Positions 30,513 through 39,136 are shown, numbered from the stretch's first letter. The stretch: DNA of 64,000 nt from Mesorhizobium mediterraneum (GCF_002284565.1 NZ_NPKI01000018.1:157205-221204), one strand, 5' to 3'. Program-made: numbers and translations. The notes: generated by a model not told the origin, from the sequence alone.

Positions 30513-30881
30513 GCGCGGGCGCACCAGCGCCGAGGCCGCAATCGCCAGCCAGCCGGCGATGAGCAAGGTGCCGCCGATCGGCGCCGACATCGGAAAAAGC
30601 CGCGAGCCGAGGAAGTCACGGGCGAGGAGATCGCCGCAGAACAATACAAGCCCGACGAGAAGGATGAGGCTTGCGATTCGCAGGATACGGTTTGCGCCGA
30701 CGAGACCGATTGCAAGAAAGACCGGCGCATGCATGAGCAGGAAGGACGCAACCGTTCCGACGAAAGCGCCGCCCAGATGCGCCGCCGCGGCGGACAGCGC
30801 CACGCCGGCCGCGCCGCACAGGCCGCCGACGAAGACGAGGATGCGGCCGCTGCCGCTTATTGGTTGCTCGGCCGTGCTCAT
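30507..30881 (-). CDS. DUF423 membrane protein
   Basis: 124 residues starting MSTAEQPISGSGRILVFVGG. Four hydrophobic spans are seen (about residues 14-34, 45-62, 68-86, 95-118). The family pattern is present: GLCGAAGVALSAAAAHLGG near 20-38, FLLMHAPVFLAIGL near 46-60, LFCGDLLARDFLGSRLFPMSAPIGGTLLIAGWLAIA near 82-116. DUF423 (YgdD-like) proteins are small inner-membrane proteins of unknown function, widespread in proteobacteria. A start at 30926 would add an unlikely polar N-terminus. Its 3' end overlaps small gene B by 6 bases. Confidence 0.88.
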   Translation of the reverse strand: MSTAEQPISGSGRILVFVGGLCGAAGVALSAAAAHLGGAFVGTVASFLLMHAPVFLAIGLVGANRILRIASLILLVGLVLFCGDLLARDFLGSRLFPMSAPIGGTLLIAGWLAIAASALVRPRS

Positions 30882-30922
30882 GTCTCTGGTCTCCGTGGAG
30901 TAATGATGGCCCGCAAACGGTG

Positions 30923-32182
30923 TCACGACTTTCCAGCCTGCACCAGCATGTCGCGCGCGCGGCGCGACTGGACCAGCCAGTTATACACCGCTCCGCCCGC
31001 CAGCAGCACGGACGTGCCGAGAAACACCGCGCGCATGCCGAAATGACCGCCGACGAAGCCGCCGAGCAGCGGCCCGGCGACCTGTCCGACATATTGCGCC
31101 GAAATCGATAGGCCGAGCACATTGCCGCCGACGCCGTCCGGAACATTGTGCCGGATGACGCTGGTGATGCAGGGCAGGAGACCGCCAAGCGCTAGCCCCA
31201 TCAGGAAACGCAGGCCGACGAGCTGCCAGCCCTGCGTGACGAAGGCTTGCGGGATCAGCAGCAGCGCCGAGACGGCAAGCGCCCCGATGATGACGTTCCA
31301 GTGGCCGACGCGGTCGGCGAGCTTGCCGAGACGCGAGGCCGACAGGATGGCGCCGAGTGCCGCCGCCGACATGACGACGCCGGAGGTCAGCGTTAGCAGG
31401 CTTTGGTCCTCGATGAGCTGCTGGACGTAGACCGTGATGATCGGCTCGATCGACATCGTGGCGAAACTCAACAGCATGCCGGTCACCAGCATGGCGACGA
31501 CGGGGCGCTTGTCCTCGATTTGCGACCAGCCGCCTTTCTGCTTCTCAGTCGATGCTGCCTTGTCGGCTGTCGGGCGAGGATTCTCCTTGATGAGAAAAGT
31601 CGTTGCCAGGAACGCCAGGAAAATGACGCCGCCGGCGAGCAGGAAGGTGGCGCGGATGCCGATCAGGGGCGGCAGCGCACCGCCGAGCAGCGGGCCGACG
31701 AGAGCGCCGGCGGTGATTCCGGCCGACAGCACGCCGAGCGCCCAGCCGGACCGGTCCTTCGGCGTCTGCATAGCCACCAGGATGGTCGAGCCTGAGGAAT
31801 AGCCGCCGGCGAAGCCGATCAGCAGGCGCAGCAGCACCAATTGCCAGACAGTTTCCACCATGCCGGTCAGCGACATGCAGACGGCCATGCCGAAACTGGC
31901 GCGCACCAGCATCAGCTTGCGACCGTAGCGGTCGCCCAGCCGTCCCCACAGCGGCGCCACCAGCGCGGCGGCGAAGAAAGTGGCGCCATAGGCGACGCCG
32001 GACCACTGCACAATAGCTGCGTGCCCCTCGGCGCCCAGCTGCTCGACATAGAGCGGCAGGAAAGGCAACAGCAGCGTCATCGCGACAAGCGTGCTGAACG
32101 AGCCGGCAAAGCACACGGCGAGATTGCGCCGCCAGTGGATGTTGTGGGTGCCTTGCTGGGCAGGGATGCTGTGTTGCGGCAT
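30923..32182 (-). CDS. MFS drug-efflux-type transporter
   Basis: Starting at MPQHSIPAQQGTHNIHWRRN (ATG 32182) the product has 419 residues and 12 spans. Motif A is GRLGDRYGRKLMLVRASFG near residues 75-93, helix 4 carries RLLIGFAGGYSSGSTILVAMQTP, and motif C is GITAGALVGPLLGGAL near 150. That places it in DHA1, tetracycline/multidrug antiporter side. It is divergent from a GntR regulator gene at 32313, with palindromic half-sites in the 130-base gap, so the pair probably forms a regulator-efflux module. The inducer and drug are unknown. Confidence 0.88.
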   Translation of the reverse strand: MPQHSIPAQQGTHNIHWRRNLAVCFAGSFSTLVAMTLLLPFLPLYVEQLGAEGHAAIVQWSGVAYGATFFAAALVAPLWGRLGDRYGRKLMLVRASFGMAVCMSLTGMVETVWQLVLLRLLIGFAGGYSSGSTILVAMQTPKDRSGWALGVLSAGITAGALVGPLLGGALPPLIGIRATFLLAGGVIFLAFLATTFLIKENPRPTADKAASTEKQKGGWSQIEDKRPVVAMLVTGMLLSFATMSIEPIITVYVQQLIEDQSLLTLTSGVVMSAAALGAILSASRLGKLADRVGHWNVIIGALAVSALLLIPQAFVTQGWQLVGLRFLMGLALGGLLPCITSVIRHNVPDGVGGNVLGLSISAQYVGQVAGPLLGGFVGGHFGMRAVFLGTSVLLAGGAVYNWLVQSRRARDMLVQAGKS

Positions 32183-32221
32183 GTCATGTCCTATCCGGGA
32201 AGCCAGTCGACGACTTGCTGC

Positions 32222-32253
32222 GGATACCATTTTGGGATACCAAGCTGGTATCC
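32222..32253. promoter_or_regulatory. Probable GntR operator
   Basis: GGATACCA (32235-32242), AGC, TGGTATCC (32246-32253) form a perfect 8-bp inverted repeat with 3-base spacer; another GGATACCA lies at 32222. Position between divergent MFS and GntR genes suggests that the GntR protein controls both. Confidence 0.7.
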
Positions 32254-32312
32254 GTCATGGACGCAAGCCCGGCCGCTGTCAATGCGGCCCTCTCAAACGT
32301 GACCGGCAAACG

Positions 32313-33029
32313 ATGGTAGGCGAGCCGATCGCCAGCAAAAACGGCCAGAAATCGGAAACCGCAATGTCGCAGATGCAGAATGTCGAAATTGGGCTTCGCG
32401 AGATGATCCTCGGCCTCGAGGTCGGTCCGGGCGAGCGGCTGACGGAACGCTGGATCGAAAGCCGCTTCGGCGCCTCGCGCACGCCGGTCAGGGCAGCATT
32501 GCTGCGGCTCGAGACGGAAGGCCTGGTCTGCCGCGACGGGCGTGGCTGGACGGTTTCACCCATCAATCTCGCCGAGCTCGAGCAGATCGCCGTCTACCGC
32601 GAGACGGTCGAGGTCGCGGCGGTCAAGCTGACTTGTGCCTTGGAGGACAGGAGCGCTGTCGACGTCATCGAGGCGATGCTGGACTCCTGCGACGCCGGCA
32701 CCCCGCGCGAGGAATGGCACCGCGTCGGCATGGATTTTCACATCGAGCTGGCACGCCTGTCCGGCAATGAGTTCCTGTTCAGGGCGGTCCGTGATGCCAT
32801 GACGCGCCTGTCGCGCGCCCGCTGGCTGGAGGTGCGCGACGAGGCGGCACTCGGCCGCGCCTGGGCCGAGCACCATGCCATTCTGGCAGCGGTGCGGGCT
32901 GGCGAAGCCGATGAGGCGGCACGTCGGCTTTCGGCCCATATCGTCGGCAGCCGCGACCGGCTGGTGACATCGCTGCACAACGACCGGCGCGGCCTGCGTG
33001 CCAGGGGATTTGCCGTCGTCGCGGCCTGA
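32313..33029 (+). CDS. GntR-family regulator, FadR/FCD subfamily
   Basis: 238 residues from ATG 32313; a second ATG at 32364 (MSQMQNVEIGLREMILGLEV) may be the true start. The winged-helix GntR domain is LREMILGLEVGPGERLTERWIESRFGASRTPVRAALLRLETEGLV at about residues 29-75. The FCD effector domain follows, with YRETVEVAAVKL..., DFHIELARLSGN near 143 and the metal-site His in EHHAILAAVRAGE near 190 and AHIVGSRDRL near 210. FCD members bind carboxylic acids with a metal. It is divergent from the MFS gene at 30923 and has a palindromic operator in the gap. Confidence 0.9.
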   Translation: MVGEPIASKNGQKSETAMSQMQNVEIGLREMILGLEVGPGERLTERWIESRFGASRTPVRAALLRLETEGLVCRDGRGWTVSPINLAELEQIAVYRETVEVAAVKLTCALEDRSAVDVIEAMLDSCDAGTPREEWHRVGMDFHIELARLSGNEFLFRAVRDAMTRLSRARWLEVRDEAALGRAWAEHHAILAAVRAGEADEAARRLSAHIVGSRDRLVTSLHNDRRGLRARGFAVVAA

Positions 33030-33087
33030 TTGCCGAGGCAACCACTTTCGCCCTCGCTTCGCGGGCGCCGATGGCGTAAGAGCGGCG

Positions 33088-33348
33088 ATGGAAAACAACC
33101 GATTTGAAACACCCGTGACCGTCAAGTCGGGCGCGGAGGGAACCACTCAGCTCTTGCGTACGGCCCGCGAGGCTTCCGATTACCTCCTCAACAACTGGCC
33201 CGGCAAGCGCAGTCCAAAGCATCGCGAAGCGCTGCAGGCCTGCCATGATGCGTTGGCCGGCGACAAACCGGCCATGATCGCGAGGCGCGCCTTCATAGCC
33301 GCCGCGCGCGAAGTGAACGTTTTCGTCAGCGACAAGGCGCCGGCCTGA
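33088..33348 (+). CDS. DUF982 protein, 86 residues
   Basis: ATG at 33088 gives MENNRFETPVTVKSGAEGTT and 86 residues. DUF982 proteins are short, almost wholly rhizobial, and contain the W-P-G-K-R segment seen here as NNWPGKRSPKHREALQACHDALAGD near residues 34-58, followed by a helix AMIARRAFIAAAREVNVFV. Function unknown. It follows the GntR gene by 58 bases on the same strand but no shared role is apparent. Confidence 0.85.
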   Translation: MENNRFETPVTVKSGAEGTTQLLRTAREASDYLLNNWPGKRSPKHREALQACHDALAGDKPAMIARRAFIAAAREVNVFVSDKAPA

Positions 33349-33403
33349 AGACGCAGCGGGATTCCTAGGCCAAATCCGATCCGCCTCGCGGGCCGGATGC
33401 GTT

Positions 33404-33562
33404 TTACTCTGCCGTTTCCGTTTCGGTCTCGGAGGTGGTCTCGTCCTCGGGCTTCGAACGTTCCTTGGCTGCGACCTTGGCCGCCTGCTTTTCCGCCTTC
33501 TTGGCGGCCTTCTGCCGGTCGCGTTCCTTGCGTTCTTGGCCGTAATTCGGTGCTCGCGCCAT
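33404..33562 (-). CDS. Small charged coiled-coil-like protein, 52 residues
   Basis: On the minus strand ATG 33562-33560 to TAA 33406-33404 encode 52 residues. The start MARAPNYGQERKERDRQKAA is followed by a Lys/Ala/Glu heptad-like helix and an acidic Thr/Glu tail (ETTSETETETAE). Similar small proteins with the head MARAPNY are common in alphaproteobacteria, which supports it being a real gene. A GGAAAGA-like ribosome binding site precedes the ATG. Function unknown; charge separation suggests RNA or ribosome association, but this is not shown. Confidence 0.7.
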   Translation of the reverse strand: MARAPNYGQERKERDRQKAAKKAEKQAAKVAAKERSKPEDETTSETETETAE

Positions 33563-33766
33563 ATCTCTTCCTTTCGCAATGCTGAAGGTTGTTAGCCCTG
33601 CCTAGGAGCATTGGGCTGCAAACACAACACCGCAAAGGCCGATCGGCTCCATACATAGCCGGCAAGCCGGCTGCACGCGGTTCCGGGCTTGCAAGATGGC
33701 TGGCACAATGGTGTAGGAGAGACCGGGGTACAAATAACAAGCTCACCTGTTTTTACCAAGTGACCG

Positions 33767-34738
33767 ATGGCCACGCTTCAAAGAAACGCACAGAAGCTAT
33801 TCTACTATGCGCGCAATGCCATGCGCGATATCGCGCCGCAGGCGCTGTTCCGCCGCAGGCTCGCCGGGCTGCTCGATCGGGCCAGGCTTTCGGACGGGTC
33901 GATCCGCGCGCGTCTCAACTATTACAACAGGCTGCAGGACGCTTTCGCGCCGAGCGCCGATGCCGTGCCGGTCAGCCGGCTGCCGACAGACCGGAGCATG
34001 TATTACTACGACCTGAAGGAATTCACCCGCTATTTCGATCCCGATTTGCGCATCGACCTCGAATTCGGCGACGTCATCGAGGTGCCTGCGATGCCGTCGA
34101 TCGTCAAGGATCGGCCGATCGCCGGCGACAACAGGAACGGGGTCCTGTTCAAGCTCAACAAGTTCCGCCACTTCCACATGCCCGCCGACGATGTTGCCTT
34201 CGCGGACAAGCTTCCGGTCGCCGTCTGGCGCGGCGAGCTCAACAATCCGATACGGACCTTGCTTCTGGAGGCCGCGCGCGATCTGCCCTTTTGCGATGTC
34301 GGCACGCCCAAACCGACGGCAGCGCCGGAATATCGCAAGCCTTATCTGAGCATCGATCAGCAGCGGCGCTACCGCTACATCATTTCGCTCGAGGGCAACG
34401 ATGTGGCGACCAACCTCAAATGGATCATGAGTTCGAATTCGCTGTGCCTGATGCCGCCGCCGACATACGAGACATGGTTCGGCGAAAGCGAACTCGTGGC
34501 TGGTGTCCACTATGTGCCGCTCGAACCGGATTTCTCGGACCTCGCCGAGCGGGTGCAGCACCTCGAGAAGCATCCGCCTGAGGCCGAACGCATCGTTGCC
34601 GCGGCCAACGCCTATTGCCGCAAGTTCGCCGATGAGCGGGCCGAGCAGGCGATCTGCTTGCTCGTGCTCTACAAATATTTCGTGCTCAGCGGCCAGATCG
34701 AGCCCGACCCGGAGGTCTGGCGTTTTATCTCGGGCTAG
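33767..34738 (+). CDS. Glycosyltransferase family 90 (CAP10/LpsA-like)
   Basis: 323 residues starting MATLQRNAQKLFYYARNAMR, with no clear signal peptide. The CAP10 domain is at about residues 115-300. It includes KDRPIAGDNRNGVLFKLNKFRHFH near 113-137, PVAVWRGELNNPIRTLLLEA near 150-169, and YRYIISLEGNDVATNLKWIMSSNSLCLMPPPTYETWF near 202-239, all highly typical. Such enzymes transfer glucose, galactose or xylose to lipopolysaccharide core, glycan or protein. LpsA in Haemophilus is one named member; the substrate here is inferred to be LPS core. It stands alone, with an AKR gene converging from the right. Confidence 0.88.
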   Translation: MATLQRNAQKLFYYARNAMRDIAPQALFRRRLAGLLDRARLSDGSIRARLNYYNRLQDAFAPSADAVPVSRLPTDRSMYYYDLKEFTRYFDPDLRIDLEFGDVIEVPAMPSIVKDRPIAGDNRNGVLFKLNKFRHFHMPADDVAFADKLPVAVWRGELNNPIRTLLLEAARDLPFCDVGTPKPTAAPEYRKPYLSIDQQRRYRYIISLEGNDVATNLKWIMSSNSLCLMPPPTYETWFGESELVAGVHYVPLEPDFSDLAERVQHLEKHPPEAERIVAAANAYCRKFADERAEQAICLLVLYKYFVLSGQIEPDPEVWRFISG

Positions 34739-34771
34739 CCCGCGGCGATCTTCGACCTGATCCGGACCCTG

Positions 34772-35815
34772 TCAGATAGCATCCCGGTCGAGGACCAGAT
34801 CGGCCGGACCGAACCGGTCTTTTGCGGTGAACTGCTGGTGCCAATAGGGGTAGAGAACAGGAGGCCTGCTCACAGCGTCCAGGCGTGCGCGCTCATCGCT
34901 GGTCAGAGCTAGGCTGGCGGCAGAGATATTGTCCTTGAACTGCGCTTCGGTCCGGCCGCCGATCACCAGCGAGCTGATGGCCGGCCGGCCGAGCAGCCAG
35001 GCAAGCGCCACCTGCGCTGCCGACACGCCATGGTTCTTGCCGATATTGGCAAGCACGTCGACGATCCGCCACAGCCGGTCCTCGTCGCGGATCGGCGGTT
35101 CCTTCCAGCCGCTGAGCTGACGGGAGGTGGCCTGATCGCGGTGATATTTGCCGGACAGCAATCCACCGGCAAGCGGGCTCCACACCAGCACGCCAAGCCC
35201 CTGGTCGACCGAGATCGGCAACAATTCATATTCGGCTTCGCGCGCTTCCAGCGTGTAGTGGATCTGCTGGGTGACGAAGCGCGGCTGGTGCTGGCGATCG
35301 CTGATCCCCAGTGCCTTCATCACTTGCCAGCCGGAATAGTTGGAACAGCCGACATAGCGGACCTTGCCCTGGCTGACGAGCGTGTCGAGCGCGGCGATGG
35401 TTTCCTCGAGCGGCGTCGTGCCGTCCCATTCGTGCAGGAAATAGATGTCGATGACATCGGTCCTGAGGCGCTTCAGGCTTTTCTCGCACTCGCGGATCAG
35501 ATGGTAGCGCGACAGCCCTTCGTCGTTGGGGCCATCGCCGATCCGCATGCGCGCCTTGGAGGCGATCAGCACATCGCCCTTGCGTTTGCCGCCGAGCGCT
35601 TCGCCGATGATCTCCTCCGAAAGCCCGTTCGAATAGACATTGGCGGTGTCGATGAGATTGATGCCGGAATCGATGCAGAGGTCGATCATCCGGCGCGCCT
35701 CGTCGAGATCGGTCTTGCCGACCGCCGAAAATGCGCCGGCGCCGCCAAAAGTCATGGTGCCCATGGTGAGCGTCGAAACCTTCAGCCCGGAACGGCCGAG
35801 AGTGCGGTTCTCCAT
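34772..35815 (-). CDS. Aldo/keto reductase
   Basis: ATG at 35815 gives 347 residues beginning MENRTLGRSGLKVSTLTMGT. AKR tetrad residues are visible: Asp and Tyr in LIDTANVYSNGLSEEIIGEAL near 53-70, Lys in DVLIASKARMRIG near 82, and His in DVIDIYFLHEWDG near 125. The NADPH-binding end block with SLVIGGRTEAQFKDNISA near 285-305 is also standard. The family reduces aldehydes or ketones, or acts on sugar alcohols. The closest style is the YghZ/L-glyceraldehyde 3-phosphate reductase-like group. Substrate unknown. It is divergent from ppk2 with 260 bases between. Confidence 0.88.
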   Translation of the reverse strand: MENRTLGRSGLKVSTLTMGTMTFGGAGAFSAVGKTDLDEARRMIDLCIDSGINLIDTANVYSNGLSEEIIGEALGGKRKGDVLIASKARMRIGDGPNDEGLSRYHLIRECEKSLKRLRTDVIDIYFLHEWDGTTPLEETIAALDTLVSQGKVRYVGCSNYSGWQVMKALGISDRQHQPRFVTQQIHYTLEAREAEYELLPISVDQGLGVLVWSPLAGGLLSGKYHRDQATSRQLSGWKEPPIRDEDRLWRIVDVLANIGKNHGVSAAQVALAWLLGRPAISSLVIGGRTEAQFKDNISAASLALTSDERARLDAVSRPPVLYPYWHQQFTAKDRFGPADLVLDRDAI

Positions 35816-36075
35816 GTCAGATCCTCGCAATTGCGTTGAGAAGGCGGTGCTTCGAAGGCTGCCCGAAGGAGCCTGGCATTTGTAGGACAAGTCGCGCGGC
35901 TTGTCGCCCATCCCATGGAGGGCGGATCGATCACATCTTACGGATTTGGGTGACCGGCGCACGAGCCGGCTGCAATAAAACCGTCATTGCCGGCCTGTAT
36001 GCAAGTCGGCTCAAGGTGTTCGATCTCGGCCGGCAGGCCGGACGCCGACACGGGCGTGCACGCGGAGCAGCATAA

Positions 36076-36996
36076 ATGACCGAAGCAAAACAGAATTCTC
36101 CTGCCAGGGATTGGCTGGAAGCGGAGCTAGCCGACACGCTCGACGAAGACTACGAGCTGGAAATGTCGGAACCCGCGCTGTCGCTGGAAATCGCCAAGAT
36201 CTACAAGAACGCGCATCCGCCCTCGATGGATCGCATGCAGTATTTTCGCGACCTGATCACGCTGCAATCCGAATTGATCAAGCTGCAGTCCTGGGTGGCT
36301 TACCACAAGAAGAAGCTGGTGGTGGTTTTCGAGGGCCGCGACTCGGCCGGCAAGGGTGGCGTCATCAAGCGCATCACCCAGCGGCTCAATCCGCGCATCT
36401 GCCGCGTCGTAGCACTGCCGGCACCGACCGAGCGCGAGAAATCGCAATGGTATTTCCAGCGCTACGTCCCGCATCTGCCGGCAGGCGGCGAGATCGTGCT
36501 GTTCGACCGCTCATGGTACAACCGCTCCGGCGTCGAAAGGGTGATGGGATTTGCCGAACCGGATCAGGTCGAGGAGTTCTTCCGCGACGTGCCGGAGTTC
36601 GAGCGCATGCTCGTCCGTTCCGGCGTCACGCTGGTCAAATACTGGTTCTCCATCACCGACGAGGAGCAGCAGATGCGCTTCCAGATGCGCATCCATGATC
36701 CGATGAAGCAGTGGAAGCTCTCGCCGATGGACCTGCAGTCGCGCGTGCGCTGGGAGCAGTACACCAAGGCCAAGGAAGAAACGTTCGCCCGCACCAACAT
36801 TCCCGAAGCTCCTTGGTTCATCGTCGAGGGTAACGACAAGAAGCGGGCGCGGCTGAACTGCATCGATCATCTCCTCAAGCAGATGCCTTATGAGGAGGTG
36901 CCGCACGAAGAGATCACGCTGCCCGACCGCGTCTTCAATCCCGAATACGAGCGCCAGGTGCTGCCGCGTGAGCTGTATGTGCCGGAGAAGTATTGA
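36076..36996 (+). CDS. ppk2: Polyphosphate kinase 2
   Basis: 306 residues starting MTEAKQNSPARDWLEAELAD. The Walker A loop VVFEGRDSAGKGGVIKRITQ is near residues 89-108, and the Walker B/lid segment FDRSWYNRSGVERVMGF is near 143-159. The phrases FQMRIHDPMKQWKLSPMDLQSRVRWEQYTKAKEE near 197-230 and APWFIVEGNDKKRARLNCIDHLLKQMPYE near 243-271 are the PPK2 signature. The enzyme moves phosphate between polyphosphate and nucleotides (GDP/ADP to GTP/ATP, or AMP for class II). The single-domain length of about 300 fits class I. The chromosome also has ppx and hppA in this window, giving three polyphosphate/pyrophosphate enzymes. Confidence 0.96.
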   Translation: MTEAKQNSPARDWLEAELADTLDEDYELEMSEPALSLEIAKIYKNAHPPSMDRMQYFRDLITLQSELIKLQSWVAYHKKKLVVVFEGRDSAGKGGVIKRITQRLNPRICRVVALPAPTEREKSQWYFQRYVPHLPAGGEIVLFDRSWYNRSGVERVMGFAEPDQVEEFFRDVPEFERMLVRSGVTLVKYWFSITDEEQQMRFQMRIHDPMKQWKLSPMDLQSRVRWEQYTKAKEETFARTNIPEAPWFIVEGNDKKRARLNCIDHLLKQMPYEEVPHEEITLPDRVFNPEYERQVLPRELYVPEKY

Positions 36997-37038
36997 TCAT
37001 CTGGGACTGCTAAAGACCCGGACGGGCGGCATTCCTTC

Positions 37039-37198
37039 GCGCCCCCCTCTGTCCTGCCGGACATCTCCCCCACGAGGGGGGAGATTGGCAGCGTCGCCGA
37101 CGGTGCCAATCTTGCAACGCTGATGATTGGCGAAAGCCGGCGCGACATCCGATCTCCCCCCGTGTGGGGGAGATGTCCGGCAGGACAGAGGGGGCGCG
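37039..37198. repeat. RIME-like mosaic palindrome, copy 3
   Basis: GCGCCCCCCTCTGTCCTGCC with CCGGACATCTCCCCCAC begins the left arm, and the mirror image ends at 37198. It occupies the gap between ppk2 and the convergent reductase gene. The arms are nearly identical to copy 1 at 4397; the core differs. Confidence 0.85.
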
Positions 37199-37234
37199 AA
37201 GGATCGCGGCGCAGAGGGCTGCGCCTCAGTGAGA

Positions 37235-37879
37235 CTACGCGCGCTTGATGATGACGTGCGTGGCATTCGGCGTCGCGACCTGCTCGCTGCACCGGTAGCC
37301 GAGCTTGAGCATGTCGATGCCGGCAAAAAGGTTCTCGCCGGAGCCGAGCAGCATCGGCGATATCGCCAGATGCATGTCGTCGATGAGCTTTTCCCTGAGA
37401 TATTGCCGGATCGTGGCGACACCACCGCCGAGCCGGACATCCTTGCCATCAGCCGCTGCTTTCGCCTTTTCCAGCGCTGAGTGGATACCGTCGGTCACAA
37501 AATAGAAGGTCGTGCCGCCCGCCATGACGATGGGATTCCGCGGATGGTGGGTGAGCACGAAGACCGGCACATGGTAGGGTGGATTGTCTCCCCACCAGCC
37601 TTTCCAGCTTTCATCCGGCCACTCGCCGCGGATCGGCCCGAACATGTTGCGGCCCATTATCCACGCCCCAACATTTTCGAAGCTGCGCGCCACGAACCCG
37701 TCGTCCGTGTCTGTGGTCCCGCGATCGTCGCCAGACATGTTGCGGAAGGTCCGGGTGCCGAACATCCAGTTGTGCAGGGCTTCCCCACCTACGCCCAGCG
37801 GCTCTTTCAGGTCCTGGTCGGGACCGGCGCCATAGCCGTCGATTGACAGGGTGAAAGCGTTGACGCGAAGCTTGGACAT
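37235..37879 (-). CDS. Dihydrofolate reductase family protein (RibD C-terminal-like)
   Basis: 214 residues starting MSKLRVNAFTLSIDGYGAGP. The fold belongs to the RibD reductase/DHFR-like family: the N-terminal SIDGYGAGPDQDLKEPLG, the core NVGAWIMGRNMFGPIRGEWP near 70-90, VPVFVLTHHPRNPIVMAGGTTFYFVTDG near 105-132, and the last strand block GKDVRLGGGVATIRQYLREKLIDDMHLAISPMLLGSGE near 145-183. NADPH binding is inferred from GGGVATIRQ. The substrate is unknown; such stand-alone proteins are often annotated as bifunctional deaminase-reductase-like. It is not near the real ribD at 52596. Confidence 0.88.
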   Translation of the reverse strand: MSKLRVNAFTLSIDGYGAGPDQDLKEPLGVGGEALHNWMFGTRTFRNMSGDDRGTTDTDDGFVARSFENVGAWIMGRNMFGPIRGEWPDESWKGWWGDNPPYHVPVFVLTHHPRNPIVMAGGTTFYFVTDGIHSALEKAKAAADGKDVRLGGGVATIRQYLREKLIDDMHLAISPMLLGSGENLFAGIDMLKLGYRCSEQVATPNATHVIIKRA

Positions 37880-37984
37880 GAGTACCTCCCTCGAGACCAG
37901 TTGTGAAATGCAAGCAGTTGTTTTTAGCTATACTGATTGCATTTTGCAAGCGGTATTTTAAAATCTCCGCCGAGCGATGAGCGG

Positions 37985-38446
37985 CTTGTTTGGGCCAGCC
38001 GCGTCAGGACCGCAGCCAAGACGGGTGGTTGCAGCAGCAGTTGCTTGCGCCGCGATGCCTCGAGGATGCGTTTACGTCATCAAGCATGGCCTGCAATGGA
38101 AGGATGCGCTGCAGGCCTACGGGGGCAGATGAGCGGCCACAAAGGGGCACGCATGGTTCTCGATGCCCTGCCGCCCTGCCAAAGCCCTGATTGCGGATCG
38201 CGGTTATGACAGCGCCATTTCGCGAGGCTTTGTGGAACAAAGGCATCGAGCCTTAGCATCCCGTCGAGCCGAAGTCGGAAAGTCCCATATCCCTACGACA
38301 GGGCACTCTATCGCCAGCGCCACAAGGTCGAGAACCTCTTCGCCAAGCTCAGAGACCGGCGGCGCATTGCAACCCGATACGACCGATGCGCGCATACCTT
38401 CTTCTCGGCGATCTGCATCGCCGCAACCGTCATCTTCTCGCTCTAA
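37985..38446 (+). pseudogene. Remains of an IS5-type transposase gene
   Basis: Pieces of one DDE transposase appear in order but in different frames. First is VYVIKHGLQWKDALQAYG (around 38067-38122), then LDALPP and AKALIADRGYDSA (around 38160-38215), then PYDRALYRQRHKVENLFAKLRD and YDRCAHTFFSAICIAATVIF up to TAA 38444-38446. The middle part with one catalytic Asp is deleted, and frameshifts occur near 38155 and 38290. It cannot code an active enzyme. No terminal inverted repeats are obvious. The last 30 or so bases recur at 39024. Confidence 0.8.
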
Positions 38447-38469
38447 TCAGAGCGTCCTGAGCCGAGGCT

Positions 38470-38943
38470 CTAAGCCTTGCCCAGATGCTTTGGCCAGAAT
38501 TCCTGGTGGACTTCGGCGGCTTCGTCTTCGAGGTTCGTCGGGCCAACCACAGTGACGATGCGCGCGCCGGTCTGCAACACCGCCCGGCTCGGCACGTTCA
38601 ACCCGATCCCAGCGATCTCGCCCAGCCGCGCTTCGGAGCACGCAAACACCATACGCCCGACGCCCGACCAGTAAATCGCCCCGGAGCACATCGCGCACGG
38701 CTCGGTGCTGGTGTAGAGCGTGCAGTCAGCGAGAAAAGCAGCGTCGTAGTGCTGCGCCGCTAGTTTAACCAGGTTCATCTCGGCGTGGTTCGTCATATCG
38801 TGGCCGGTGAAGACGCTGTTTTCGGCGCGCAGGATTACTTCGCCGTCCTTCACCAGCACCGAGCCAAACGGTTCGTCGCCGCGTTCCATTGCGGATTTCG
38901 AGAGCGCAATTGCCTCGCGTAAAAACGGCTCGTGGCTTTCCAT
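38470..38943 (-). CDS. Nucleoside deaminase (CMP/dCMP-type zinc deaminase)
   Basis: ATG at 38943 gives 157 residues starting MESHEPFLREAIALSKSAMER. The zinc site is complete: HAE in DMTNHAEMNLVKLA near residue 52, and PCAMC in STEPCAMCSGAIYWSG near 82-86. The proton-shuttle Glu follows the His. The order and spacing match the guanine deaminase/tRNA adenosine deaminase-like branch with PCxxC. The exact base is uncertain. The gene is flanked on both sides by remnants of the same transposase, which suggests it was carried or trapped by IS activity. Confidence 0.85.
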   Translation of the reverse strand: MESHEPFLREAIALSKSAMERGDEPFGSVLVKDGEVILRAENSVFTGHDMTNHAEMNLVKLAAQHYDAAFLADCTLYTSTEPCAMCSGAIYWSGVGRMVFACSEARLGEIAGIGLNVPSRAVLQTGARIVTVVGPTNLEDEAAEVHQEFWPKHLGKA

Positions 38944-39023
38944 CAGAGTCTCCCAAAAAGCTAGAGTGGGATGATTGTCTTGAATCGGAGGGATTTCCAA
39001 GGGCTGCAGATCAGATTCAGTTA

Positions 39024-39059
39024 GGCGATCTGCATCGCCGCAACCGTCATCTTCTGGCT
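39024..39059 (+). mobile_element. Second copy of an IS5-type transposase 3' tail
   Basis: The bases GGCGATCTGCATCGCCGCAA and following 12 are identical to the tail of the transposase remnant at 38407-38440, coding ICIAATVIF. It is too short to say more. Together with the remnant at 37985 it brackets the deaminase gene in direct orientation. Confidence 0.65.
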
Positions 39060-39136
39060 ATGCGCACGGCCGACTGTTTGATCTCGGCCTTCAACATAGG
39101 ATGAAGGCTGTCGCGTGTGGTGATGATTGCGAGTAC

